Part shown: positions 16,721 to 24,917 of the stretch, piece after piece
How positions within the stretch are numbered: position 1 is the first letter of the stretch
How the letters are laid out: each line of letters opens with the position of its first letter
Source: Neobacillus sp. PS3-40
GTDB taxonomy: Bacteria > Bacillota > Bacilli > Bacillales > Cytobacillaceae
Direction: 5' to 3'
Assembly (NCBI RefSeq): GCF_030915485.1
Contig: NZ_CP133266.1
Span: 682,001 to 746,000 of the forward strand
DNA: 64,000 nt
Program-made: the position numbers and the translations under genes
The notes under the pieces: model-generated
Told to the model about the DNA's origin: nothing
Seen by the model: the letters and a program-made list of their open reading frames with translations, nothing else
The model's database searches: none

Positions 16721-18088
16721 ATGAATCAAACCTACTCAAAAAGTGAAAAACTTCGCAAGCTTATTTTAATCCTAATACCCATTTTGATCACTCAACTTGG
16801 ATTATTTTCGATGAACTTTTTTGATATTACAATGTCTGGACATTACAGCCCAGCTGACCTAGCAGGGGTTGCTATTGGATCTTCCATTTGGCTTCCAGTC
16901 TTCACTGGTCTAAGTGGAATTCTGCTTGCTGTAACACCAATTGTTGCTCATTTAGTAGGTAGCAAGCAAAGTGAAAATGTGGCCTTTTCGGTTATTCAAG
17001 GACTTTATTTATCTATTTTTATAGCATTCGTTGTCATTCTTATAGGGTCCTTTACATTAGACCCGCTGTTAATTGGCATGAACCTTGAGCCACATGTAAG
17101 GCAAATTGCCCATGATTATCTTGTTTCCTTAAGTTTTGGTATGATTCCCTTGTTTGCTTATAATGTACTTCGCTCATTTATTGACGCTCTTGGAAAAACC
17201 CGTACAACCATGATTATTACGATGACCTCATTACCTATTAACGCCCTTTTAAATTATTTATTTATTTTTGGAAAGTATAGGTTTCCTGAATTAGGTGGCG
17301 TCGGATCTGGAGTTGCAACAGCGATTACGTACTGGATAATTACACTTATTGCTATTTATATCATTCACAAACATCATCTATTTTCAAAATTTTTAGTTTT
17401 TAAAACATTCTATCGCTTTTCTTTTTCAAAATGGCGAGAAATTTTAGGAATTGGCGTTCCAATTGGTTTATCTATTTTTTTTGAAACAAGTATTTTCGCT
17501 GCAGTTACATTATTGATGAGTGGCTTTGATACAAATATTATCGCAAGTCATCAAGCAGCGATGAACTTTGCTACCTTTTTATATATGCTACCCCTCAGTA
17601 TATCGATGGCATTGACGATTTTGGTTGGTTTTGAAGTTGGGGCTGGTCGACTTGGAGATGCTAAAGAATATAGCTGGCTTGGTGTAGGGATAGCCTTATT
17701 ACTTGCAACCTTTTGCGGAATTGTTTTGCTTTTATTCCGGACAAAAATTGCCGGTTTATATACAAATGACCCAGCAGTAATAAATTTAACAGCACATTTT
17801 TTATTATATGCTTTATTTTTCCAACTTTCTGATGCAATTCAAGCTCCTGTTCAAGGATCGCTTAGAGGATATAAAGATGTTAATGTTACATTTGTGATGT
17901 CGTTAATTTCCTATTGGGTGATTGGATTGCCATTAGGGTATGTTATGGCTAACTACACTGGATTTGGTGCTTTTGGCTATTGGATTGGCTTAATTTTCGG
18001 CCTTGCTGCCGGTGCTATATGCCTTTCAAGCAGATTAATTTGGGTTCAAAAAAGAAAATACCAACCACATAGTATGAAAAAGTCCTGA
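16721..18088 (+). CDS. MATE family efflux transporter
   Basis: A 455-residue multidrug/toxin extrusion antiporter with about 12 hydrophobic segments in two homologous halves. Family marks are the N-terminal [17 protein letters not shown]...[21 protein letters not shown] and, in the second half, [36 protein letters not shown]. It probably exports cationic compounds in exchange for Na+ or H+. GGGG lies upstream of the ATG; a consensus TATAAT (16679-16684) suggests its -10 box. Confidence 0.92.
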   Translation: MNQTYSKSEKLRKLILILIPILITQLGLFSMNFFDITMSGHYSPADLAGVAIGSSIWLPVFTGLSGILLAVTPIVAHLVGSKQSENVAFSVIQGLYLSIFIAFVVILIGSFTLDPLLIGMNLEPHVRQIAHDYLVSLSFGMIPLFAYNVLRSFIDALGKTRTTMIITMTSLPINALLNYLFIFGKYRFPELGGVGSGVATAITYWIITLIAIYIIHKHHLFSKFLVFKTFYRFSFSKWREILGIGVPIGLSIFFETSIFAAVTLLMSGFDTNIIASHQAAMNFATFLYMLPLSISMALTILVGFEVGAGRLGDAKEYSWLGVGIALLLATFCGIVLLLFRTKIAGLYTNDPAVINLTAHFLLYALFFQLSDAIQAPVQGSLRGYKDVNVTFVMSLISYWVIGLPLGYVMANYTGFGAFGYWIGLIFGLAAGAICLSSRLIWVQKRKYQPHSMKKS

Positions 18089-18188
18089 TTCATTAAATAA
18101 GTAGTTCCGTTTTTGTGGAGAAACATTTTGGCCTAGAAATAAGCAAATCAGTTAACATACAAATTGGTACTACAACATAGTCAATATA

Positions 18189-18237
18189 AAAAGGCGACTT
18201 AAAATTCACATTGAATTTTAAAGTCGTCTTTTTTAAT
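18189..18237 (+). terminator. Terminator after the MATE gene
   Basis: AAAAGGCGACTT...AAATTCA / TGAATTTTAAAGTCGTCTTTTTT. The stem is long and followed by a T run, about 100 bp after the MATE stop. Confidence 0.82.
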
Positions 18238-18387
18238 ACAGTTATATATTCTTATTGAAAAAAAGAAAATTTTTCAGTGCCCTCCCTTAAGCGTCGCTGA
18301 GTCTTCACCAATGTCATTAAATAGAGGCCTTTTGGAATCAATGGTGGTCTTTGGATGTTTTCAGACTTTTCTACTTTATCTACCTAA

Positions 18388-18464
18388 GTTGATTGGAGCG
18401 GAGGGCACTTGACTCCTGCGGGATTAGAGGGAATGGTAGACCCCACAGGCGTTACGCGAGGCTG
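18388..18464. repeat. GC-rich repeat, left flank of the IS
   Basis: Unusually GC-rich stretch (GAGCGGAGGGCACTTG ... GGCGTTACGCGAGGC) just outside the left end of the IS1182 element. It resembles the inverted complement of the right flank (20147-20220). A second IS-end-like TTTTTCAGTGCCCTCC lies at 18270-18286, perhaps the remnant of another element. Confidence 0.6.
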
Positions 18465-18508
18465 CTGAAAAACTGGCGAATTTTTATTTTTCTCATTGGA
18501 TGTGGATA

Positions 18509-18556
18509 AAAAAAGCAGCTAGTTGTCCAAATTTTGGATAACTAGCTGCTTTTTTC
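18509..18556. terminator. Hairpin inside the left IS end
   Basis: AAAAAGCAGCTAGTT.TCCAA / TTGGA.AACTAGCTGCTTTTTT. It would terminate transcription in both directions downstream of the transposase. Confidence 0.8.
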
Positions 18557-18578
18557 TTGGTTACTTTTATATTCTATC

Positions 18579-20038
18579 TTATCTTTTCTCAGAGAGGAGC
18601 TTTATAATCCTCTTGAGATTGACTGCGAATATCGCTGTAGCTCCTTGTATTTCCATGCCAAATAGACCCATAGATGACGCCACATCATACCCGTGTCTAT
18701 GTTTAAGTTCACTATTTTTCGCCTCAATTTTATAGCGTGTTTTCGCTAGGTTTTTAAAGCTTCCGTATTTTGAAACGCTTCTTGACCTGTATGTTCCGTT
18801 GATTTGATGGTTACTGAATAGGACTTACTTTTCGCTCCTTCTTTATAACATCCTTCACGGAAAGGACAAACAGCACATTTTTTAATATCGAAAAGGTACT
18901 TGATTCTAGGGTTTTTATCTTGATTCTTTCTTTCTTCATATTTTTTTCGAATGGCCATATGCCCGGCTTTACAAACATACATCCCTGCATCTTTATTAAA
19001 ATTAAATTCATCTTCTTTTGTTCTTCTACCATATGTAATAAGTGGATGCAGTCTAGAAACAAGTGTTAATTGGTGTTCTTTTGTATAACAAATATTATTT
19101 TTCTCAGAGTAGGCAGTATCCCCAATAATTGTATTAATTTCCATTCCTGTTGCTTGGCTTTTTTTAATTAATTCCTGCAGATATTTTCCATCATTTTTTT
19201 CACCTGTTGTCACAACTGCAGCTGTAATAATTCGTTCATCACTCATTGCAATATGCGTTTTGTAGCCAAAAAAAGAAGAATCAGCTGTTTTATGTCCTAC
19301 ACGTGCGTCTGAGTCTGTTGAAAAAGCCAGTTGTTCTGTATAATCTTCCACTACTTCTTTTAGTACATTTAATTTTTCCTTTACAGCTGGGGTTGCCGCA
19401 ATTTTAGGTTCTGACTCGACAACAGAAATGATTTGACGGCAATAATTTAATTCATCTGTTACTTCGTTAGAAGTTGTTTTGGATGGGAATTTCTCTTTCA
19501 TGGATTCATCGAACTGATAAACGGCTTTTCGCACATTTTTTGATTTCTCCTGCAAAAATTCTCTCGGTGATTTTTGGTTATAACGTGCTTTTGTATGTGT
19601 AGCATCAACAATAATGGTTTTATTTTTAATAATTTCCTTTTCAATTGCAATCTCAACGGTCTTTCCAATGAGCATATCTAATAAACCCACATCTTGAAGA
19701 CGGAGTTTACGGAATTTTGTTAAAGAACTTGGGTCAATTACGGAATCTTCTGGTGCCATATCGAGGAAATATTTAAACGACATATCATATTTTGAACGTT
19801 CTACTACATCTATATCTGACAAATCATAAATTGATTTAAGCAATAGATATTTGAACATACGTATCGGTGACACTGCATTCCGACCGTTATCAAGACAATA
19901 TTTCGTTTTTAATTCTTCAAGAATAAATGAAAAGTCAACTAGTTTATTGATTTGGCGAAGCATATTATCCTCTGGAACTACGAGATCAAAAATAGCTAAA
20001 TATGGACTGAAATTGAGAGATTCTTGATTGGAAATCAT
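18579..20038 (-). pseudogene. IS1182 transposase, frameshifted near the 3' end
   Basis: Transposase of the IS1182 family. The zero frame gives 430 residues (20038-18746) with DUF772-like N-terminus, the DDE-type core (TIIVDATHTKARY, TIIGDTAYSEKNN) and the Cys-rich KKCAVCPFREGCY. It stops right after QNTEALKT. The conserved C-terminal end (NLAKTRYKIEAKNSELKHRH ... GMEIQGATAIFAVNLKRII) continues in the -1 frame to a stop at 18579, giving about 486 residues in all. The junction is an in-phase T TTA AAA heptamer (18752-18758). It may be a one-base deletion or programmed -1 frameshifting. Confidence 0.8.
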
Positions 20039-20085
20039 TTAGATATCACCTACATACATTTAATATCATTATTATAAGACAAATA

Positions 20086-20124
20086 GGCAGTTGAAAGTTT
20101 GATTAATTCAAACTTTCAACTGCC
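20086..20124. repeat. Perfect hairpin inside the right IS end
   Basis: GGCAGTTGAAAGTTTG / CAAACTTTCAACTGCC, a stem of about 16 bp between the transposase start and the IS end. It probably blocks read-in from outside promoters. Confidence 0.8.
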
Positions 20125-20146
20125 TAAAAAAATGGGACTTTTTCAG

Positions 20147-20220
20147 TGGCCTCCGTTACGCCGAGGAGGCTCCCATCCCTCCCCGCGGAAAGCAAGTGCC
20201 CGGAGCGGAAAGCAACGGGC
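20147..20220. repeat. GC-rich repeat, right flank of the IS
   Basis: GGAGGCTCCC ... CCCCGCGGAAAGC ... GTGCCCGGAGCGG. It shares these blocks with the palindrome at 55.8 kb and, inverted, with the left flank of the IS. Base composition is far above the surroundings. Confidence 0.7.
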
Positions 20221-20307
20221 AAAGTTGTGGTCAAATACAATCAACAGGGTGTCAAAAGCATCGATGAGCTTTAAATATGCTATTTCTTTAAACAACAAGT
20301 TTTAATA

Positions 20308-20335
20308 ACGTATGGGCAGTTAACTGCATAGTATG
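20308..20335 (+). promoter_or_regulatory. Sigma-K-like promoter candidate
   Basis: AC (20308-20309), 17 bp, CATAGTATG (20327-20335). This matches the late mother-cell sigma-K pattern (AC, 16-17 bp, CATAnnnTA) except for the last base. It is followed by five spore genes, which supports it. Nothing else is visible in 20221-20409. Confidence 0.45.
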
Positions 20336-20409
20336 ATGTAGAACTTATAAAACGATAACACCTAAAAAGGGCTAAGATTACAATCTACATTTAAAAAGGA
20401 AGTGAGAGG

Positions 20410-20652
20410 ATGCATACGGTAATTAATATCTTTTCCTTTAAAATTAATAACGTTTCAAATAATGGGTCTGTTAACATTGGTGAAGCACTTCATAATGCCC
20501 ATACAGCCAATACTAAATCACAAGGCCAAAATGCATCCTTCGGTGATTTTGCTCCACCTAGTGCAGCAATGGAAAATGTCTTTATTGATCCGGACGTAAA
20601 TGATATGGGTGATATCGCAAATCCGGCAAACGTCCTTTCAAATCAAATGTAA
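20410..20652 (+). CDS. Spore germination protein, GerPA/GerPF family (copy 1)
   Basis: An 80-residue protein of the GerPA/GerPF family, small proteins needed for germinants to pass the spore coat. Typical features are the short hydrophobic start (VINIFSFKINNVSNNGSVNIG), the motif EALHNAHTANTKSQGQN.SFGD and the tail (IANPANVLSNQM). GGAAGTGAGAGG precedes the ATG. It heads a five-gene run. Confidence 0.85.
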   Translation: MHTVINIFSFKINNVSNNGSVNIGEALHNAHTANTKSQGQNASFGDFAPPSAAMENVFIDPDVNDMGDIANPANVLSNQM

Positions 20653-20668
20653 AAGGACTGAAAATTAT

Positions 20669-20911
20669 ATGCCCTTTCAAATAAATATATTTAATATAAA
20701 AACAAACTCCCTTAATAACAATGCAAACATTTCTTTAGGTCCGGCAGTTCATAACAGCCATACCGCAAATACTAAATGGGTTGGCACAAATATGGCATTA
20801 GGGGATTTTTCGCCAACAAACTCAATTTCTGCAAATGGTGTAGCTGATTTGGATGTCAGTGATCAAGATCAAATAGCAAACCCCTCATCACCTATTTCAA
20901 ACCAATTCTAA
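20669..20911 (+). CDS. Spore germination protein, GerPA/GerPF family (copy 2)
   Basis: An 80-residue paralogue of the preceding protein (INIFNIKTNSLNNNANISLG, VHNSHTANTKWVGTN, FSPTNS, IANPSSPISNQF). ATG 20669 is chosen because AAAAGGACTG precedes it and the N-terminus aligns with copy 1; a 23-residue extension would overlap copy 1. The gap of 16 bp to copy 1 indicates an operon. Confidence 0.85.
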   Translation: MPFQINIFNIKTNSLNNNANISLGPAVHNSHTANTKWVGTNMALGDFSPTNSISANGVADLDVSDQDQIANPSSPISNQF

Positions 20912-20935
20912 TTATATACAGAGAGGATGGTATAG

Positions 20936-21412
20936 ATGTTCCCGTGGAGTATGTTTCCTTTTAATAAAGAATCAAAAAGTATGCTTCAAAACATGAAGCC
21001 TGACGATATTGATAAATATGTCCAAGATATTATGGGAAAAATGATGCCAGGTAGTATGCGAGGAATGATGAATCCCCAAGAGATTATGAACAATTTTCAA
21101 TCTCCACTAGGACAACAGCAAACACCATCTACAGATATATTGAATTCAACGGCCTATGAAACACATGACTTTGTTTTTGTTAGGATTCCAATAAAAAAAG
21201 AAGACTGGCTTAAACAATTACAGATATATCATACTTCAAACCAACTAATTATTGAGCATATACCTGATCATGATGACAAACATACTATTACTCTCCCAGC
21301 CATTGTAAAAAAGAAAGGTTCTGTAGCAAATTATAAAGATGGAATGCTTGAGGTACGAATTCCGAAAAATGTGGATATGCAATTCTCACAAATTGACGTA
21401 ACAGAAATTTAA
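20936..21412 (+). CDS. gerT: GerT-like spore germination protein (alpha-crystallin fold)
   Basis: A 158-residue protein beginning MFPWSMFPFNKESKSMLQNM, with a Met-rich N-terminal half (GKMMPGSMRGMMNPQEIM) and a C-terminal Hsp20-like domain (DFVFVRIPIKKEDWLKQLQIYHTSNQLIIEHI, then GMLEVRIPK). In B. subtilis GerT is a sigma-K-dependent coat protein that affects germination. GAGAGGATGG lies before the ATG. Position after two GerPF-like genes supports the call. Confidence 0.8.
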   Translation: MFPWSMFPFNKESKSMLQNMKPDDIDKYVQDIMGKMMPGSMRGMMNPQEIMNNFQSPLGQQQTPSTDILNSTAYETHDFVFVRIPIKKEDWLKQLQIYHTSNQLIIEHIPDHDDKHTITLPAIVKKKGSVANYKDGMLEVRIPKNVDMQFSQIDVTEI

Positions 21413-21495
21413 TTAGCGTCATTTTTTTTGCATTTTTTTAGTTTGGAAAAATATGATGGGATTAGTGGATCGTCTAGGGGGTGATTTTTTTGGAA

Positions 21496-21969
21496 ATGGA
21501 TAAACTCAAAAAATGGCTTGATCTGGCTCAGCAATATCAATCAGATCAGTTTTGGAAACAAATTTTCGATGAAAAAAATGGCAAAATCATTGAAAATAAT
21601 GCTACTGCCTCAAATCCTTTTACTGCTGCACAGGAGTATATTCCAAAATGTGATTTATATGAGTCTATGGATGAATTAATACTTGAGGTGGAAATTCCCG
21701 GATTAAAGAAGGAAGATATCCAAATTTCGATCAATCATCAAATTCTAACGATTACTGGTGAATTTAAATCATTTAAAACCAATTATAAATATTTTCTAAA
21801 GGAAAGAGCTAATCGTAAATTTAAAAAAGAACTTACACTTCCTTTCCCCATTTTATTAAATTCAACTCGCTCAGAACTTAGCAGTGGCATTTTGATGATA
21901 AAAATGCAGATAAATCGGGATGAAATTGAAAATGTCCCCATTTATTTTGACAATCCAACTTCTGAATAG
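21496..21969 (+). CDS. Hsp20/alpha-crystallin family spore protein
   Basis: A small heat shock protein of about 157 residues. The alpha-crystallin domain covers about 50-150, with DLYESMDELILEVEIPGLKKEDIQISINHQILTITGEF and the closing SGILMIKMQ. B. subtilis CotM and CotP are coat proteins of this fold. Three starts are possible: GTG 21481, TTG 21490 and ATG 21496. The site GGGGGTGA at 21477-21484 best serves TTG 21490 or ATG 21496. Confidence 0.8.
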   Translation: MDKLKKWLDLAQQYQSDQFWKQIFDEKNGKIIENNATASNPFTAAQEYIPKCDLYESMDELILEVEIPGLKKEDIQISINHQILTITGEFKSFKTNYKYFLKERANRKFKKELTLPFPILLNSTRSELSSGILMIKMQINRDEIENVPIYFDNPTSE

Positions 21970-21978
21970 AGGCGTGTT

Positions 21979-22368
21979 ATGCGATTCTTGTACCGCTTTT
22001 TCAACCATGATAAACAAACTAGCCAGAAACTGTTCGAAATGGAGAAAAAGATTTCAGATTTGGAAAAGGAATTAAAGAGAAATATAAACGAGCTTTTAAT
22101 AAAGACAGAAACCAAAGAAATTGAAAAGGAAAAGGAAACCATCCCAACTATTAATATTGAGCATCTTCAAGTTGATAAAATAATTATTGAAAAATTGGAT
22201 TATGCTAATAATTTCGGTCAGCTTGGAATTAAGGAATTAAGTGGAAAATTAAACATTGGCACTAGCTATGAGGGTGATTTATCTAAACTAGTACAAGAAA
22301 AAGTAACCGAGAAATTGGGACCTCAGGCAAAAGTTAATGTGCGTGCAAAAAAGCCTGTAAAGGAATAA
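21979..22368 (+). CDS. GerPC-like spore germination protein
   Basis: A 129-residue protein: a coiled-coil N-terminal half (LFEMEKKISDLEKELKRNINELLIK) and a C-terminal segment with IIEKLDYANNFGQLGIKELSGKLNIGTSYEG, the hallmark of GerPC-like proteins. It lies 9 bp after the Hsp20 gene with GAGG before the ATG. Its presence links this cluster to the GerP coat-permeability system. Confidence 0.7.
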   Translation: MRFLYRFFNHDKQTSQKLFEMEKKISDLEKELKRNINELLIKTETKEIEKEKETIPTINIEHLQVDKIIIEKLDYANNFGQLGIKELSGKLNIGTSYEGDLSKLVQEKVTEKLGPQAKVNVRAKKPVKE

Positions 22369-22418
22369 ACCGGCAGCCGAAACTTTGGGCTGCCATTTTA
22401 TGCTAAAATAATTAGATT

Positions 22419-22694
22419 TTATACACCCTCCTTTAGTTCTTCCATCAATTCATTATGTACCTTTGTCAAAGACAGCTTTGCTTCAGTTGAAATAGAGGAA
22501 TCTGTTACCCTTTTAATTGAAAAATAATATTTTTCGAAACGGTTTCTTCTAATCCTTGGATGGGAATTTTCGTCTAATAATTCTCTTTTGATCGCTTCCT
22601 TTAATACTTGCTCACTATTAGTAACTTCTGCAGTACTTAACAAACGATTATTCCAAATAGACCGATACTCTTTTAATAAAAAATCAAAATCCAC
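22419..22694 (-). CDS. Small hypothetical protein
   Basis: A 91-residue charged, probably helical protein (DFDFLLKEYRSIWNNRLLS ... KVHNELMEELKEGV). The GTG at 22694 is preferred because GAGGTG lies 6 bases upstream; an earlier in-frame GTG would overlap that site. It has no recognised domain and is convergent with the GerPC-like gene. Confidence 0.6.
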   Translation of the reverse strand: MDFDFLLKEYRSIWNNRLLSTAEVTNSEQVLKEAIKRELLDENSHPRIRRNRFEKYYFSIKRVTDSSISTEAKLSLTKVHNELMEELKEGV

Positions 22695-22794
22695 TAAAAA
22701 CACCTCATTATAATCTTTAAAAATTTCTCAAATGAATTGTACATATTTGGCAAGGCTAATGCAAAAAATAGAGATAAAAAAAGGAGATTAAAAA

Positions 22795-23040
22795 GTGGAT
22801 ACTCCATACAGATGCCCTAATTGTAAAACAAATCGAAGTCGTTTCAATCTTATTCAACAAGTTCCCCAATCAGTCAAGATGGATCCGCATTCCGGTGTAA
22901 TTATTCATGAATATGCTTCAAGTGAATTAGAACCCTTTCATCTTCCATACAAGGGCCCCGAATATAAGGTACAATGTGCCGCCTGCGGACTCATTGAAGA
23001 AGAATTAACTTTTATTAAATTTGGCGAACAGCCGATATAA
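22795..23040 (+). CDS. Small zinc-ribbon protein
   Basis: An 81-residue protein with two Cys pairs, RCPNCKTN near residue 7 and QCAACGLI near residue 64, giving a likely four-Cys zinc site. The GTG start follows AAAAGGAG. The middle (SGVIIHEYASSELEPFHLPYK) is conserved-looking, but I do not recognise the family. It is monocistronic, followed by a terminator. Confidence 0.7.
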   Translation: MDTPYRCPNCKTNRSRFNLIQQVPQSVKMDPHSGVIIHEYASSELEPFHLPYKGPEYKVQCAACGLIEEELTFIKFGEQPI

Positions 23041-23046
23041 AACAGT

Positions 23047-23090
23047 AAATAAAACACCTCGATAAACTTTTAGAGAGGTGTTTTATTTTT
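23047..23090. terminator. Bidirectional terminator
   Basis: AAAACACCTC, loop, GAGGTGTTTTATTTTT. It separates the zinc-ribbon gene from the convergent secreted-protein gene, overlapping the latter's 3' end. Confidence 0.82.
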
Positions 23091-23918
23091 ACCTATTTTG
23101 ATATTATTTTCCTTTAGAAAATGGATAGAGTCTATTTTCCAACCTTCGTATGGAGAAAACCGGACTAAATGAATTTCACCATTAAATGTTTGGCGTCCTC
23201 TAGTTTTCAAAAACCAATCAATTTCAATTGGAACATCTAGACTAATTTGTTCAGTTAAATCTTCAGCGGGAAGAAGCGGCATACGAGATATTTTCACATT
23301 GTCAATTTGATTGAAAATACGTTTCCAATGCAGTTTTTGGAGAGAGGCCCTTGAAGATATTTTATTGTCTTGCTGCTTTAAGCCAACAATATAAGCATTA
23401 ATAACCTCATATGGATTTGCTTTGCCAAGGTAAACATCCAATTTCCCAGCTGCTTTTAGAATCATAAGCATATGTGCTAAATCCATCGAATCTGACCGAT
23501 GGGTCTTACTTCCAAAAAAATGAATACAAAAATGACCAGGAAAATTATTTTGAAGTGCTCCTGCACCATGTGGCATTCCATGCATGGAAGCCGCTAACCA
23601 TTGATCTTTATATGCCACGATAATGGAGCGCCTTTTCCAGCTCCACTTTCCCCCATATATCTTCTTCATTATTTTCGTATCCTGGGCGCTTAATGGCTGA
23701 ACATCAGCATGCTGACTTCCAGCTCGTCTTTGAACTCGAAATTTTCTCCCTGATTCTACATCTATAACCGTAAATTTTGTATATTTCGGCAAGATATAAT
23801 TAACCTGTTTCCATGGTAACATCTCGATTTTAAAGCTGATATCCCCCGCACCATAGACGGTTTGACTATTTAGGAGGATTAGAAAAAAGAAAGTTATACA
23901 TACTGTTTTTCTCATCAT
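23070..23918 (-). CDS. Secreted protein of unknown function
   Basis: A 282-residue protein with an N-terminal signal peptide (basic MMRK, hydrophobic about 5-20, cleavage near VYGAG). The mature part has a beta-rich first domain and the conserved-looking centre RRSIIVAYKDQWLAASMHGM, MPHGAG and NNFPGHFCIHFFGSKTH with a single Cys. The HG...CIH spacing is reminiscent of Cys-peptidase or L,D-transpeptidase-like sites, but I cannot confirm it. It probably acts on or near the cell wall. Confidence 0.65.
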   Translation of the reverse strand: MMRKTVCITFFFLILLNSQTVYGAGDISFKIEMLPWKQVNYILPKYTKFTVIDVESGRKFRVQRRAGSQHADVQPLSAQDTKIMKKIYGGKWSWKRRSIIVAYKDQWLAASMHGMPHGAGALQNNFPGHFCIHFFGSKTHRSDSMDLAHMLMILKAAGKLDVYLGKANPYEVINAYIVGLKQQDNKISSRASLQKLHWKRIFNQIDNVKISRMPLLPAEDLTEQISLDVPIEIDWFLKTRGRQTFNGEIHLVRFSPYEGWKIDSIHFLKENNIKIGKNKTPL

Positions 23919-24001
23919 ATCCCCTCCATGTATTATCTCATAGTAAAAGAATTACCTAAAGATGGCGTTATCATGCATGAGAACAAGGAGGTTATTTTCA
24001 T

Positions 24002-24916
24002 TTATTTTTCAAGAATGTTTAATTGCGATTCAATTGTTTTCCAATCAATTCCTTCTCCAATAAACACTAAATTTAAAGGCATGTTCATGTATTCTTTCAT
24101 ATATAATGGCATGCCATAAGAAAATTGGAAAAGCGTTGGAAGATCTGATTGGCCGAACTTTATGTATCCTTTAATCCGGTATATGGTGTCAGGTAAACTT
24201 TTCAAAAAGTTTTCAAACTCGATTGGGCTTATCGAAGATTGGAATTGGTAAACAAATGTGGTTAAGTTTACTTTCGTATGGCTTCCATGCTTTTTTGCTG
24301 TCTGCTCGCTTGAAACTGTAAGCTTCCTTAATTGTTCAATTGCTACTCTAGAAAAAGTGGTTAATAGACATTGGGCATTGGCATTTAGTGATTGAACTTC
24401 AAACGAAATCATCGCCTGTTCTGCCTCTGTAAGTTCATTCGTTTTATTGATTATTATAAAATCAGCATGTCGCACCTGTTCAATTATTAGCTGCTGAAGT
24501 TGGGGGCTAAGTAATTTTCTATCCCTCCATCTTACTCCATCAACAGTGGTTATAATTCCCTTGATCGTCAAACGATCAGCAAAAAGAGGTGATAATATCG
24601 CATCCAAGACTTCCACTGGATGTGCAGCACCAGTTGTTTCAAGATATATTACATCTGGTTTTTCAGCAAGTAGCAACCCTTGGAGCTGAGCCTCAAGTTC
24701 ATCTTGAATTGAACAGCATACACAGCCTCCTAAAAGCTCTTTTAATGCGACATCATCTTCCACCACATCAGAGTCAATCGACACGTTGCCGAGTTCATTC
24801 ATCATTACAGCTACTTTTCTACCAATACGTCGTTCATCCTCAAGTAACCGTTTTAGCAGGGATGTTTTTCCACTCCCTAAAAACCCTGATAAAATAAGAA
24901 TTTCAGTTTTACTCAT
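24002..24916 (-). CDS. CobW/COG0523 family GTPase (metal chaperone)
   Basis: A 304-residue G3E GTPase. Visible are Walker A GFLGSGKTSL (11-20), the metal-binding CxCC motif GGCVCCSI (63-70), ETTGAAHP as switch II region, and IINKTNE as base-recognition motif. A C-terminal CobW domain is present (VYQFQSSISPIEFENFLKSLP). Members deliver zinc or other metals to client enzymes. It shares an operon with the small gene upstream, 1 bp apart. No Zur box is evident. Confidence 0.88.
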   Translation of the reverse strand: MSKTEILILSGFLGSGKTSLLKRLLEDERRIGRKVAVMMNELGNVSIDSDVVEDDVALKELLGGCVCCSIQDELEAQLQGLLLAEKPDVIYLETTGAAHPVEVLDAILSPLFADRLTIKGIITTVDGVRWRDRKLLSPQLQQLIIEQVRHADFIIINKTNELTEAEQAMISFEVQSLNANAQCLLTTFSRVAIEQLRKLTVSSEQTAKKHGSHTKVNLTTFVYQFQSSISPIEFENFLKSLPDTIYRIKGYIKFGQSDLPTLFQFSYGMPLYMKEYMNMPLNLVFIGEGIDWKTIESQLNILEK

Positions 24917-24917
24917 C

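Larger units (their letters stand above)
18465..20146 (-). mobile_element. IS1182-family insertion sequence
   Basis: An element of about 1.68 kb with imperfect terminal inverted repeats: CTGAAAAACT at 18465 on the left, TTTTTCAG ending at 20146 on the right. It holds one transposase gene. Strong hairpins lie inside each end (18509-18556 and 20086-20124) and probably insulate the gene from outside transcription. No clear target duplication is visible because the flanks are repeats. Confidence 0.75.

Noticed and set aside
18523-18735. Plus-strand open frame of 70 codons
   Set aside because: It is the antisense of the -1-frame C-terminus of the IS1182 transposase and an IS hairpin.
20600-20668. 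N-terminal extension of the second GerPF-like gene
   Set aside because: It overlaps the first gene, has no ribosome binding site and does not align with the family; ATG 20669 is preceded by AAAAGGACTG.
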